Below are positions 23,556 through 35,312 of a DNA stretch of 64,000 nt, piece by piece; the first letter of the stretch is position 1, and each line of letters opens with the position of its first letter. The DNA lies in NCBI GenBank assembly GCA_033675265.1, contig JAUJYZ010001018.1, positions 62,001 through 126,000 of the forward strand. Reading direction: 5' to 3'. The stretch comes from Actinostola sp. cb2023. Its lineage: Eukaryota > Cnidaria > Anthozoa > Actiniaria > Actinostolidae. A model generated the notes under the pieces. It did not search any database. It was given only the letters and a program-made list of their open reading frames with translations, and had not been told where the DNA came from. The position numbers and the translations under genes are program-made.

Positions 23556-24600
23556 TACATAATTTTTTACGTGGATAAAGCATAATTAGCGGGTAAAAGG
23601 CGGGAAAAAGGCTAGACCAATCAGGTGCGAAAGTGAGCTTAACCAATCAATGTGCATCTTACACCAAATTGACCAATCCCTAGCGTATGTTGAGGAATGT
23701 TTAGTTGCAGAACACGTGGCGTGGGTTGGTTTTGGAAAAAGTCAAAACCATTTGGCATTTTGGCACGTCCTCGCAATGGCTAGCACCAAGACCTTTCATT
23801 TTAGAAGGGACAGAAGTAATTTGACCTTACAGTTCAACGATTAGGGATAGCTTTTAGGTGAGTATCTGATATGTTTTCACTCAGCCGCGTTGTTCTTTGA
23901 TGGCCTAAAAAACAGTTCCACATCCCACCACATCGAATGACTCTAAAAGTGAATATTTGACTATTACACACTAGTCTAACAACTAAGAATTACTTTTTAT
24001 TTCACGGGTTTATTGCAATCACTCTAATTTAGATTTAACTTAAGGTATTCGTACGTATTATCGACCATGCCCTCTTATCGACCGCTTGTAAAGAAAAAGA
24101 TATATCTCTGCAGCATGCGATGATCTTGGAAAACCACCAAGGGTCAAGTTCCAGTTGCCGGCAACGAACACGAATGTAGAGTTTTTGTTCGATCTTTGAA
24201 CAATAAAATGAAAAAAACCCATACCTTTGTAATTTAGCAGCAATTTCCTCTTCTTTTACGCGCGATGTTGCATTTAAGTTAAGTCAATAAGACTATTTCT
24301 AGTACTAAGCTTATTTCATGCTTTTAGTGTTTGTACTCTAGAATGCCATATCACTAGCACAGCCCAACTCCAAAGTAGAGTATGCATGATATATTTTGTT
24401 TCACGGGTGCCATCACTATGATGTTAAATATTGTGATTTATTTATTAGATGATGTATAATAAATAAACAAAGTTTGATTTGAATGTCATTGCTCACCTTA
24501 TTGTAGTGAAGTTCTACATAGTTTTATAATGTTTACATTGTTAATCCAACCATATCAAATTTGTTTTGTTGCTAAGTAACCAAAGTAAGTCACAGTCAAT
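23556..24600. other. Upstream region of two divergent genes
   Basis: Lies between the minus-strand integrase-like start (23,555) and the plus-strand small gene leader (about 24,620). A short plus ORF starting MASTKTFHFRRDR at 23,776 runs 23 codons and is not supported. The GCTTTTAGTGTTTGTACTCTA repeat recurs at 24,321. Confidence 0.35.
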
Positions 24601-24718
24601 CACGTTCAGTATTTTATAAATGTCAATCAAACTAGGCCGCGTGGTCTAGAGAGTGACATTTTAGCGTTTCATTCATTCGGGGCATCTGCTGCCTAAAGCA
24701 AGCAACTACAATCTAGTG
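24600..24718 (+). promoter_or_regulatory. Candidate promoter and 5' leader exon
   Basis: A TTTATAAAT box (about 24,613) lies about 100 bp before a strong donor, CTAGTG|GTAAGT (exon end 24,718). The next plausible acceptors are CTAG at about 25,129 and TTTCAG at 25,218, just upstream of a good ATG. This makes a leader exon for the 187-aa gene. Inference from signal order only. Confidence 0.35.
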
Positions 24719-25229
24719 GTAAGTTTTTCAAGTTTATACTTTATAATTAGTCTCTCAGCAACAAGATAGGACTATTTATATACATTATTATTGATTGAAT
24801 GTGTACAAGATACAAGTGCTTGTGAAGTCAAAAGGTTATTATTCTAAAGAATCAAGGCCACTTTAGTTGTTTACGAGTTCATGGCCAGTTGTTCATTTCA
24901 TGATTGTATATTTCATATAATACTTATATGAAACAGAACTTAATTCATTGTTGATAAGCTTTATTCATGTTTATAATCGTCAAAGTGAGACAGTACACAT
25001 AATTAGCTAGAGCTAAGTGCTTTTGTTGTACAATTATTTTCATAATAGTCGCTACTCGAGCATGTAGTCACTTCTGACCTTAGATAATTGAGTACAAATT
25101 AAGCTTATTGTATTCATTTCTATTTCTAGCTATCACTGTGCCTTGTCGGCCTTTATCTTTAGTACATTTGTGTATTTTAAAAGAAGTTTTATCAGTTATT
25201 TTCGATTTTGGATTTCAGACGAACATCGA

Positions 25230-25793
25230 ATGAACGAAACGCCCACGGACCCAACTACCCAAGGAGGACCTGAACATCGTGCTTTACATATGCCTAATCC
25301 TAGTCCCGTACAACCCCCAAGCTATATTTCAATGTCAGCTTCAAATTCTATCAGTTTTGCAGTTGCAAGCCAGCAACAGGGCCAGCAGCAACACGGCCAA
25401 CGACAGGGCCAGCAACAACTCCCAAGTACCACTTCAGCACTTTCCATGAGTATTCGTTCTACAAGCCTACAACAGGGCATACAACGACCACCTTATCCTA
25501 CGCCACCTGCAGGTTCGTTTATAGTATACCGTTTGGTATTTTGCCCTCCACAAGTCAGCGTCTGCTACGATTGTTCTAACACTCTCAAGCCAGGTGGCCA
25601 CATCGCTATCACGCCTTATGACGTGGTTGTTGTCTCCAATATCATGAGAAAGTACAACGCCGCAGGAGAAACAAGGTCTCGACAGTGCAATGCTACGTGT
25701 ATTCGTAAACACGAGGAATTACAGAGAAGAATCCGAAATTCATACTTTCAACTCTCGGCTACACTAAAACAGAAGCATCAGGAAAAAATGTAA
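25230..25793 (+). CDS. Small Gln-rich protein with paired CxxC-type motifs
   Basis: The 187-codon frame is open from the ATG at 25,230, which lies 11 bases after a TTTCAG acceptor; upstream in-frame residues read like intron. The first half is low-complexity Pro/Gln/Ser (SQQQGQQQHGQRQGQQQ). The second half is compact: FIVYRLVFCPPQVSVCYDC, then TPYDVVVV, then CNATCIRKH. The pattern CxxC, PPYDLVV-like strand, then Cys/His resembles a C-terminal metal-binding module found in cnidarian transposon proteins. An AATAAA-type signal follows at about 25,801. This is one of few undamaged frames in the window. It may be a captured or domesticated exon, or a short transposon accessory gene. Confidence 0.5.
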   Translation: MNETPTDPTTQGGPEHRALHMPNPSPVQPPSYISMSASNSISFAVASQQQGQQQHGQRQGQQQLPSTTSALSMSIRSTSLQQGIQRPPYPTPPAGSFIVYRLVFCPPQVSVCYDCSNTLKPGGHIAITPYDVVVVSNIMRKYNAAGETRSRQCNATCIRKHEELQRRIRNSYFQLSATLKQKHQEKM

Positions 25794-25868
25794 CATCGGA
25801 AAATAAAACTTAATACGACAATGGTTTAAGTCTATTTGCTTTTTACCTTTTAGTTGTATCGCGATCTA

Positions 25869-26462
25869 CCGATTTTCTTAGACTGAATACGGCCCCAGAA
25901 TGGCGTCTTCTTGTATGGAAAGTACCACACTGAAGGAAGAAGCGGCTTGGTGTGTCTCAGCAATGCCCTCGACAAAAAATGTCAAAAAATTTGATGTACA
26001 TTTGTTGCCTGAAACAATTCCTCCATTTGTTTCTTTCGAATGTAAACGCAAACACCGATTTGTTAAGGTTTCCTTTAGTCATCGTCCAGCTCTTGTTGCG
26101 ATGGCAAGTCAAGAATCGCGTAAATTTCCTCGACTTTTACACAGGTTTATCTCTTCAAAACAGTCTTCTTCTTCCTCCATTTTGAAAAATTGTGTATCCA
26201 GGCCTGTGTAGCCTTGGAAACAATACTCTCTAGCTCCAGGTTTTTATTTAAACGCGCTTTTTTCGACCGAGAAAGCTGTTGGAAGTCAGAAAATGAAACC
26301 GCGCGAGGCCTGGGCGAGAATTGTTTTCGCGGGAAATTGAAAAAAGGACTTTCAGTGCAGGAAATCGTGGAATATAAATGCTGTACTATATAACATGCAA
26401 AAATCGTCGACATTATACGTTATTCCGCAGCCGTTATTCCGTTATTCAGTCTAAGAAAATCG
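25869..26462. mobile_element. 0.6-kb TIR element
   Basis: CGATTTTCTTAGACTGAATA at 25,870-25,889 is repeated in inverse at about 26,443-26,462. CTA occurs on both outer sides (CTA before, CTAG after), compatible with a 3-bp duplication as in PIF/Harbinger elements (inference). Overlapping short ORFs inside have no motif. It sits between the small CxxC gene and the next gene. Confidence 0.65.
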
Positions 26463-27201
26463 CTAGATTATTGTTATGGCGGAAAACGTTCCTTTGAATG
26501 TGATCGGAAGCAAGGATACTGCACCAACATGGGCAGTTATAGCGCCACAAAACCTCAATGTAATAAGACCATCTGCCCATGCAACATGCCATGATTACGT
26601 TGTGGAGTATAACGGAGAGGCACTTTGGCAGTGGAGAAACTTGAAGCCATCTTATCCAGCCATATACTTGAATGCCATGAACGAAAGCCTAAGACCCCCT
26701 AGGATATGCAATATGTTCGAAGGCACAAGGATTGGGCATCCAATTAAAGACAACAACTTATCGTTTCAACAACAGAATTAGTAAAATGAACACACAATCC
26801 AAAAAAAAATTGACAATATCAAAATCTTGGTACAAAATGGTCGTAAAAGAGGATGAAATGACAATGCTTCCTGAAAATATGATCAAAGGGAGCGACAAGG
26901 AAATTAAAAAGTTAGAAACGCAGGTAGTTGAAGTGAATCTGCAGTTGGCATGTATGGAGAACCAAAGTGCGCAAATATTCGAAATATTGGAGGAAGCTTT
27001 GAATGCCAAACGCGAAAATGACGTATTAAAAAAGAAAGAAAAGATCTGAAAAACAAAGGTAAAAAAATACCAGAAGTACAGTGTCGTCAGAAGTATAGAA
27101 AATTAAAACAGATGAGGTGAGTGCATACCATTTAATATTAATTAATTAATGTTATTTATTTATTTCTTGAATGCATTTATTTGCATTCTTAATTCCAGGG
27201 A

Positions 27202-27361
27202 CCAAGCAAGTTCAATGCTATGGTTTGCTGAAACAGTTGGTTTGATTCCAAAGAGTTTGCATGTCCAGGAGCGATGTACTGCCAAGCAAGTTCAATGCTA
27301 TGGTTTGCTGAAACAGTTGGTTTGATTCCAAAGAGTTTGCATGTCCAGGAGCGATGTACTG
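27202..27361. repeat. Exact 80-bp tandem duplication within an exon
   Basis: Bases 27,202-27,281 and 27,282-27,361 are identical by eye. The unit length is not a multiple of three, so it shifts the reading frame of the coding block (MLWFAETVGLIPKS). The absence of mismatches suggests a recent event. Confidence 0.9.
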
Positions 27362-29390
27362 GCATAGAACATAAAATTATCTTGTGCAGTGGTATGTTGA
27401 CAGGCCTGAACTTATTTATCTTATAGTCCTTGAGCTAGCTATGTTGGTCGGTACCATCTGAGGGCACTAACTTTAATGTACAGCAATGTGTACAGGTACT
27501 CTAGTGCTTACCATTTCTGCATGATAGACATTTAAAAGTAGTAGCGTTCTAGCTATTTTTGTTGAGAGAAATTCCGATCAAAACCACAGGAAGCCCAACC
27601 GAAGATTAATAATCTAAAAACTAAACAAATCATGAATTACTGGAAATATCTTTTACCTGAAAACTTCACATATTTTTTATTGTACAAATATATCCTTAAC
27701 TGTCACGATAAAGTGCTTTTCATGGTAAAAACAACCCAAAATCCGAAATTACTGTAAAACTAGTGTCCAGTCCACCCCAGTGGTAGGAACGCCTGATTGA
27801 AATGTGCTTTTCGTCAAAAATACAGAATTTCGGAGGTAAAATGCTGTGTACAATAAAGTAAATAGTTTAGTTGTGCTTGTAATGACTTAATAGAAGAAGA
27901 TGACACAATGTTAATAGGATATTCGAAAAAGGTATTTTTTGCATTTTGATTCCAAAACTCACGAGTGAGGGTTTCGCCCCAAGTAAGGTAATCCGGAATC
28001 CACGAAAATTAATTGTTAATGAAATCCAGAATCCAGAAAGAGGAAAGAATCCGAAATCCACGTATTTCAAATGTTTGGAATCCAACAAATGATTAATTTT
28101 CCCGCTGTATCATGGAATCCAATTGAACTCGCGAATAGTAATTTAGCTGTATATTCAGGGGTGAATTTAGGGGGAAAGGGGTGAGGAGGGCGCGGCTTCC
28201 CCTTTCGTCTTGGAAATTCATTTTATAAACAATGTCTTTTGAATGATATTTTGCGATTAGGCTGAAATTGTTGGTCACAAATACAATACAATAAGCTTTA
28301 TTAGGTTCCCCAAAGGGTTCTTCATACCTAATTTACAAATCATCCCAGAATGCATTAAATAGCCTCTAAGTGAATCTAGAATGTTAAGATTTCCGATGGG
28401 TAGCATACCCTAGCTCACCCTAGAGGTTTTACGGGATGCGAGATTAGCGTAATTCTGAAATGCGATAGACGTATGTCTCCAAGTTAAGTTGCTCTGGGAT
28501 TACTTGAACATATTAGTTGAATTGAAAGACGCTTTGAGGCCCAGACAGCACAAAAACATATCAGGATAAAATATAATGGTATTTTTGAGAAAGAGTTAAG
28601 CTTTTTCTATGAACTTAACCCGTTAAAGTAGAGATGCTAAGATGAAAATGTTTCAAATTAAAATACTCCATAATATTCTTCCAACTAGATGTCTTCTTTT
28701 TAAAATGAAAATCTCAAGTGATGATAAATGTTCAAAATGTCGAATTCCTCAGACCATGTAGCACCTCTTTTGGCTTTGTCCCTGCGCAATCTCCTTCTGG
28801 AATGATCTTACTATTTGGGTGAAACCCGTATTTGTGAAAAGAACAATTAACTCAGACCTGTCCTATTTCGAAGGTGGATATCGCAAATTAAATTGGAACA
28901 ACAGATTTGTAACCATCCAAATGGATCTGAGTAAAAATGAAGCGTGATTCGGGATTGCAATATGAAGCGGGAAGCCAAATATCGAATGTTTCTCTGACTG
29001 TGGGATGCCTGAAATACACTTGTAATAGAACGGCGTGATTCAAAGGATTGTCAGCATACTATTATCTGTGAATTTGTGGTTGTTCGAGTTTTACACTTAT
29101 ACTTATATATAATGCCCATAATGCTCATATGTCAGTACTAATCTATATCGTGCATCCGTGTCCTGACAAATGACGAGCAACGAAATGTTTTTACCTATGG
29201 ATCTAACAGCATAAGCTAGAGACCATTCAATTTTATCGGATAGTGGCTGGTAGAATTTATGGCGAGAGCCATCCAAAAAAATAGACCTCTAAGAAGAGAG
29301 GGAAGCACTTCTTCAAAAAATTTGGCTTCAACGCACTCAGGGATGCTGGAAATGATTTTAAGAGAAGAAAGATCATTAAAACTCCGGAGG

Positions 29391-29700
29391 TCAGCAACAT
29401 TAGAAAGGACATTTTAAGAAAGTTTAGAAAGAAAGGACTTTCATTGGAAATGACATTTTAAGAAAGCTTAGAAATAAAAAAGCTCTAGTAGTTCGCATCT
29501 CCGGCGCGCAATTCTTCAGCAACATTAGAAAGAAAGGACATTTAGTGTTTAGACTAAATAAACAGGCCCTAGTAGTTCGCGTTTTCAGCGCGCAATTGTT
29601 CAACAACATTGGAAATGACATTTTACTGAAGAAAGTTTAGAAATACTGAAGAAGCACTAGTAGTTCACCTCTCGCTAAGTTGTCGTAGCTATGGCGAAGG
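29391..29700. repeat. Degenerate tandem repeat, unit about 110 bp
   Basis: Three imperfect units contain CTAGTAGTTCGC, GGCGCGCAATT-type and GAAATGACATTTTA blocks. Located inside the 2.8-kb TIR element. Confidence 0.65.
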
Positions 29701-29859
29701 GAGGGCGGAGGTTGGGGCTGCACTTTCGCTGCAACTGCTATGGTCCCCTTTCTGAATTTCGTTGCTGCATGCCAGTTACGATCCAATTTGTAGCCTGATA
29801 AATTTAGAAATTTAAAGGATTCGGATTTCAAAATTTTGGAATCCGGGATCCAATAGGCC

Positions 29860-30702
29860 CAGCCTATGCAATCGATCAAATCGATGATCGATAAGAATCG
29901 ATGAAAATCGATAACAATCGATGAAAGTTAATCGATTGATATCGGAAATCGATGATCTGTCAATGACCGGACTTTGTGTGACTATCGATTGTTCATCGAT
30001 TGCAACGTTAACTGATCGATTTTCATCGAATTTCATCGAATTTCATCAGATGTCTTCTTCAGGGCATTTTGTTGTTATAAGTCGTTAAAATACACTACTA
30101 TGTCAAAAATAAAGCAACCGCCAGTGAATAATGCGGAACGTGAACTCAGACAAAAGCTAAGGGAGAATTCATAAATCCTGATACAAATATACTCCAAGAA
30201 AAACTAGGTACTTACACAGACATGTGAGCTCATTGTTTTAACAGGCCAGAGAGGTATCACCAACTCTTTTTGTAAATGACCTAATTGTCATCCACAACCT
30301 TGAACGCGTTTCCACGTGTTCCTCGCTTTGGTCTAGCAGCGAAAACATCTCCAACTTCAGCGTTAAAGGAACACTCGTGGTAGCCTTTTACAACACATTT
30401 AATGTGCAATTGTACCTCTGTTTGACGTTCAGCATTGGGCATTATAGTACGTTGCAGCTGTTTCTCTTTGACTCTTTAACGCGAAATGCGTTCTCAATGA
30501 AAATTTTAGAGAGACTGCTGGTATATCTAACAGTCATTGGATATCGATGATAATCGATGTAATTAGCAAAAATTTCTGTGTGACTATCGATTGTTCATCG
30601 ATTGGCAAATACCAATCGATATCAATCGATTAACTTTCATCGATTGTTATCGATTGATCGATTGGTTTTCCGATGATCGATTTTCATCGATTGCACAGGC
30701 CG
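29860..30702. mobile_element. Foldback element with dense ATCGAT arrays
   Basis: The left end CAGCCTATGCAATCGAT (29,860) and right end ATCGATTGCACAGGCC (ends 30,702) are inverted repeats. Each arm (29,870-30,050 and 30,540-30,695) has many ATCGAT cores with 4-8-bp spacing, some as overlapping palindromes. GTGTGACTATCGATTGTTCA occurs in both arms. The centre is unrelated AT-rich DNA. A smaller ATCGAT cluster recurs at 59,445-59,480. Confidence 0.7.
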
Positions 30703-30885
30703 GGAATAGGAAAGAAGCCGGAATCCACAAGGTCGGAATCCAGAAACCATTAATGTCCGGATTACCTTACATGGGGCGAAGGGTTACTTGCAGTTAAGTT
30801 AGTGTAGCTGTATAATGGATACAACAGCTAATAAACTTTGCAGTGAAACCACTCGCGTTTTCAACATTAATTTTGTGACGTCAAA

Positions 30886-31130
30886 TCCATTGTCAATAAG
30901 AGTACAGACAATGGAAAACCGCTTGCGATTTGTTAATTTTACAACACTTGTCAAATTTCTCGCATGCTGATTGGATAAGAGCCATTGTCGATAAGAGGAC
31001 AGAGGCATAGAATGGCGCTTGCGCATGGAACAAGCGCGCACTTGAATCAGTTTTTCTTTCAAATTTATTTGTCGCCTTGGGAGCCTTTTTCATGGTTTTC
31101 CATTGTCTGTACTCTTATCGACAACTGGAT
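30886..31130. mobile_element. Foldback MITE, 245 bp
   Basis: The left arm TCCATTGTCAATAAGAGTAC (continuing AGACAATGGAAAACC) pairs with the right arm GGTTTTCCATTGTCTGTACT (continuing CTTATCGACAACTGGA). A further partial copy of the end motif (GTCGATAAGAGTATTGGAAA) occurs at about 31,212, so more than one copy inserted or a local duplication occurred. Confidence 0.75.
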
Positions 31131-31840
31131 GACGCAATAAAATGTTCAAAACTCAAGTGGGCGAGTTGTTTCACTGTAAAGTTTTGAACATGTTATGGTG
31201 TCATCCGTTGTCGATAAGAGTATTGGAAAACCATGTTCGATTTGTTAAATTTCTTAAATTTATGATATGACGTCATTTCCGGTAAATTGCCAATACCATA
31301 CCATATTGACCATGATAGGAATTATTATGACAACAAAAATTGATACATGTTAGATAATGTTGATCTTTCTTTAGAATAGATGTCTTCTCATACATTCACA
31401 GCATTTAAATGTCATTTGCGAATCCTGTAACTAGAAACAATAATGTTGGTATGAACTGAGCGGACAAGAAAATGATCTCTGGATAATTATTCAAGTCTTA
31501 AAAGCAATATGACATCGAAAAAGTGCAGTTCCGTCATATCAAAAGAAGGTTATTACCAGAGAAAGTTGCCATTTGCCTTTATTTCATTCATTTTGGAGGG
31601 GAAATGACGTCACAATAAAACATCCCTTATTCTGACATAAAGCTACTACTTTGGAAAGTCTATCATGCGGATTCAGTATCTACAGATATGTGCCTATTCA
31701 AAAAAACAAATGAAACTTAGTGCCCCCGAGTGGTACCGACAGGCTAAAATTCAGCCCCTAGCTCAAGGACTATTATATATGTAACTATAACATCAGTGAT
31801 GCAAACTGACTTATAAAGTCCCCTGCATGTTTATCTAGAT
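31131..31840. other. Intronic DNA, nothing recognised
   Basis: AT-rich sequence between the foldback element and the exon beginning near 31,842. No domain-bearing frame. Confidence 0.4.
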
Positions 31841-32470
31841 ACAACATCAAATTCATCAATGCAACACCCGGTGGCTTCAGATGCACCACCTCAGACTCCA
31901 CCTGGTATTCAAGATATGACTGATGAAGATCCCCAACCTACCTGCAGTGACACCTCTCCAACCAGAACATATCTTGCCATAGAAGAAGAAGAAGAGAGAG
32001 AACAAGTGATGCAACTGACCACTATTCTAAACAAATTTGGGGTGTCATTTGAGGCATACCATGAAATTACCCAAATACCAGGAAACAATTCCATGACAAG
32101 ATCCTATCTTCTTGAGGGCTGCCAAGGCCATCTGCACTCTAAATGGGAGAATCATATTACTAAAACACCTGGTAGTACTGCAGGGGCTGAGCTAAGCTTT
32201 CAACAGTTGTTACAAGATCAACTAAGAGATGATGTAAGTCTCCATTTATCATATAACAATCAGTGGTATACTGGGTGATAGCAACATCGTAAAATCCATA
32301 TCAACACCGCTACCAGTGATATCTGATATCTTCACATGTGAAGATATCGTTTTTCGACCAATCACAAGCCAGCATTTTCCCCACTCCTACGGTTTTCGGG
32401 ACGTGTCTGCATTTACGACATCAACGAAGGTTTGCCTTTTTTTTTACCTTGGTTGGAAATCTTGGTTGAA

Positions 32471-32831
32471 AATGGAAAGATTTGTCGAGTTAATCGACGA
32501 AGAATTGTCAAGGTTCGTAGAAGAATAAGAAGACAAAATTACTAGAAGGAAAACCGATTACGATGTCCAACTGTTCGTAAAGTTTTTGGAAAAAGAAAGG
32601 CCTCATTTGAACAGTTCAATTCACGAGCTGACAACGACTGAACTCAACGAATTAAGCTTACTTTCATTTGTTTATCTTCGCTGTTTAATAGAAAGAAGGA
32701 TGGTTCAAACTATGAGTATGAGCCAAGCAGTCTGAGAGGAATCCTTGGAAGTATCCAAAGGCACTTGAACCGTCAAAAGTACGGCTGTACGATCTTCAAA
32801 GCAGCCAAGAACAGCGGTGAACTCTGTGTAA
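32471..32831 (+). pseudogene. Crypton-type tyrosine recombinase, N-terminal fragment
   Basis: The frame begins MERFVELIDEELSRFVEE, meets a TAA, and continues with QLFVKFLEKERPHLN. After a frame change it reads NRKKDGSNYEYEPSSLRGIL and GSIQRHLNRQKYGCTIF, ending at a TGT|GTAAGT donor. The block K-x-D-G-x-x-Y-E-P-x-S-L-R-G-I-x-x-S-I-Q-R-H-L is typical of the core-binding half of DUF3504/Crypton recombinases, relatives of the segment in ZMYM and KCTD1-type host proteins. The catalytic half does not follow here. It lies in an intron of the decayed DDE-like gene. Confidence 0.7.
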
Positions 32832-34330
32832 GTTAGTTAAGACTTATATTCTTTTTACTGAGCACTTTTTGAATCATTTTTCAATATTACTTTTCTATTT
32901 CTTTTTTATTCAATACTCCTAAATCCGTTTTGGAAGGTTTAGACATCAATGAACCGTAATTTCCTGTAAGCGTAGTTTTGCAGTGCGTGTGTGTTTTTCT
33001 GTAAAATTAACATGAGAAATTATGTGTTTTCTACCACTGGTTGTTATATGATAAAAAGTAAATTACATGGCCGCTTAAACATGATGTTTAAGGTATTATC
33101 TAAGATGTCCTAAGAGTTTTAAAAGCAATCAACTGCTTAATTAAAGTGATGTGTTATTGATTATAAATTCAGAGATATATGGTAATGACGATCAATAATT
33201 TATTGATAAATTACCAATTGAACATATATATTTGTCATTGAAGGTAAAGATTAGTGGAGATGGTGCTTCACTCACAAGAAGAAGTAACCTCATTGTGTGT
33301 TCCTTTTCCATTGTCGATAAGGATAAAAACATGATGTCAAGCTCAGGTAACATTTTATTGTGCATTTTATAGTATTACATAATATATACAGCCTTTTGTA
33401 AAAATTATGTCGTGACCAAGTATGTCAGTATATCAGTATATCACTATATACCTGCATCATTTATTATACAAAATCGCCCCTTTGCAAATTACTGACATTT
33501 TTAATCTGGGAAAATGTTATTTTACAACTTATATAAATGATGTTAAACTTGTATTTCTATTTTAGAAAAGAGTGCTACTTGAAAAAATAAAAATAAGTTA
33601 CGGCAAATGCCTGCGTTGACGTCACCTAATTAGCGTATCACGATTTCAAACCTTCATAACTCGCAAATGCGAAGCTCAATTCACAAAATACTGAACCATC
33701 CCACTATTCACTTCATATGTAATCGATTTTCAAAAGAAACCCATAACCCTGATATGCACTTTAAGAATAGACTTCAAAGCAAACTATTATTCAGAAGTAA
33801 TGATATATTCAGTGTGAGGCATTTTCTTTTTCAATAATCACAGGAAGAGAACTTTGGAATTCCCAAAAAGGATCAAAGGCAAAAGCACTTCAATGATCTT
33901 TTGGCTTCCATACATTCCTGTGGAATAAGATTTCAGGTATATATTTTTTCGAAATAAGTAATATTTATATGTTTAACTCTACATATATATATTTCAAAAA
34001 AAAAACAATAACAGAGTATACACACTATTTAGATATGGACAAACAAGGAAAACAAATTAGAATAGACATCACTAATGGATGATGACAAAAAAAACTTATG
34101 AGATATCTCCCCTCAAAATTTTCCAAATGTGTTCACTCAACACGACTAGTAGCAGTCACAAAACTTTGAAAGGTAATAAATAATTATTGGTTGGTAGAGT
34201 TGTATATTTCCAGCTGGCATCTATATGCATATACAACATTGTAAATGATAAATGTGTTACAAGATTTTGCTGCATTAAAACATTAATTCCTTTCACACAC
34301 AGATACAATAATAATAATTTAGTTTTAATT

Positions 34331-34412
34331 TATTATTATTATTATTATTATTATAAATTATTATTATTGTTGTTGTTGTTGTTGTTGTTATTATTATTAT
34401 TATTATTATTAT
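34331..34412. repeat. (TTA)n and (TTG)n compound microsatellite
   Basis: Runs of TTA/ATT interrupted by about six TTG units. Confidence 0.95.
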
Positions 34413-35261
34413 ATGGTAACTATAGGCCAGGCTCCAAGTATATAGTCATTGTATCATCTGATATATCTGTCAGTGTTGTCATTTTAACATTAACTTTTAT
34501 CTCTGCTCAGCTATTTCTGTTCTATTAAGTAACTTTATAATATATATATAATATATACAACTGGTCAAATCCCATCACACCATATATACATGTCATGGTA
34601 TACGATGTGCCAACACTACTACAGCAATATCGAAGTGTCAAGATATTTACAGGACAGGGTAGGGAAACAATTGAATATTTATATTTTCAAGAACAATACC
34701 TTATATTTTCTATATAAATTGAAGGTGTGGAGAAACAAAATGACGACATGAGGAAGGCATTCCATAGATCCATCAACAGATGGGATGCATGCAAGTCCCT
34801 CATTCTTATCGACAAGAGACAAGAGATGCTCCAATACAAAAGAAGAGAAAAGAGGCCATATTAGAAGCACAACCAAGAGTTTTGGGAGGGAGGAGGGAAA
34901 CTTAAAGTAGCAGGGAAATACAAGAGAATTTCTCGAGCTGTACTGGCACCAATAGAAACAGAAAGTGCGGAGGTGGTTGACCATGAAACCATGACATCAT
35001 TAACACAAACAGCCGTCTACAATAATCGAAGACTACACAATTACGTGAAATTTTGCAAAACGTGACAGGGTAACCTGTTAACAAACGAACGATTAAAGTA
35101 ACCTTAATAGATAATATCCTAGAAATGAATATATAAATATATGTTTATAATGTTTTTCTTCTAAAAGAAATAGTCAGCTTCTGGATCCATCTTCTACTCA
35201 TTTTGTGTCCATCGTAAGAAAACAATTGCTTTGAACGACTGAGGAATGCACGCAAATAGAT

Positions 35262-35312
35262 AGGATATATTATTCCACGTGAAGTCCCACGCGAATTAGT
35301 ATATCCTATGTC
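35262..35312. repeat. Imperfect palindrome
   Basis: AGGATATATTATTCCACGTG pairs with CACGCGAATTAGTATATCCT across a short loop. A minus-strand frame (35,515-35,306; SPLEEAVEMIKNIIESGLAN) ends at this palindrome and might be an orphan exon, but it has no recognised motif. Confidence 0.5.

Larger units (their letters stand above)
27968..30786. mobile_element. 2.8-kb TIR element in an intron
   Basis: The left end has CGCCCCAAGTAAGGTAATCC (about 27,974-27,993) and the right end has its complement with one mismatch (GGATTACCTTACATGGGGCG, about 30,759-30,778). Subterminal GGAATCCA/GAATCCAGA units recur on both sides (28,000-28,085 and 30,712-30,750) in opposite orientation. The interior contains a minisatellite and an ATCGAT-rich insertion. 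No transposase is recognised. Confidence 0.6.
26476..35060 (+). pseudogene. Multi-exon DDE-like transposase gene, heavily decayed
   Basis: Exon-like blocks in order: 26,476 to about 27,117 (N-terminus MAENVPLNVIGSK, then a Lys/Glu coiled-coil, frameshifted, ending near a GTGAGT donor); 27,197-27,391 (SMLWFAETVGLIPKSLHVQE, with an 80-bp tandem duplication); about 31,842-32,234 (acidic linker then QLTTILNKFGVSFEAYHEIT); 33,244-33,346 (VKISGDGASLTRRSNLIV, a candidate catalytic Asp in S-G-D-G); 33,844-33,936; 34,033-34,172 (two stops, then YLPSKFSKCVHSTRLVAV); and 34,725 to about 35,060 (DDMRKAFHRSINRWDACK, one stop). I associate the SGDG core and NRWDA block with uncharacterised transposon proteins common in cnidarians (from memory). 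Several frameshifts and stops make it a fossil. Confidence 0.6.

Noticed and set aside
34187..34528. 113-codon plus-strand ORF
   Set aside because: Largely the translation of a TTA/TTG microsatellite (poly-Leu, poly-Tyr).
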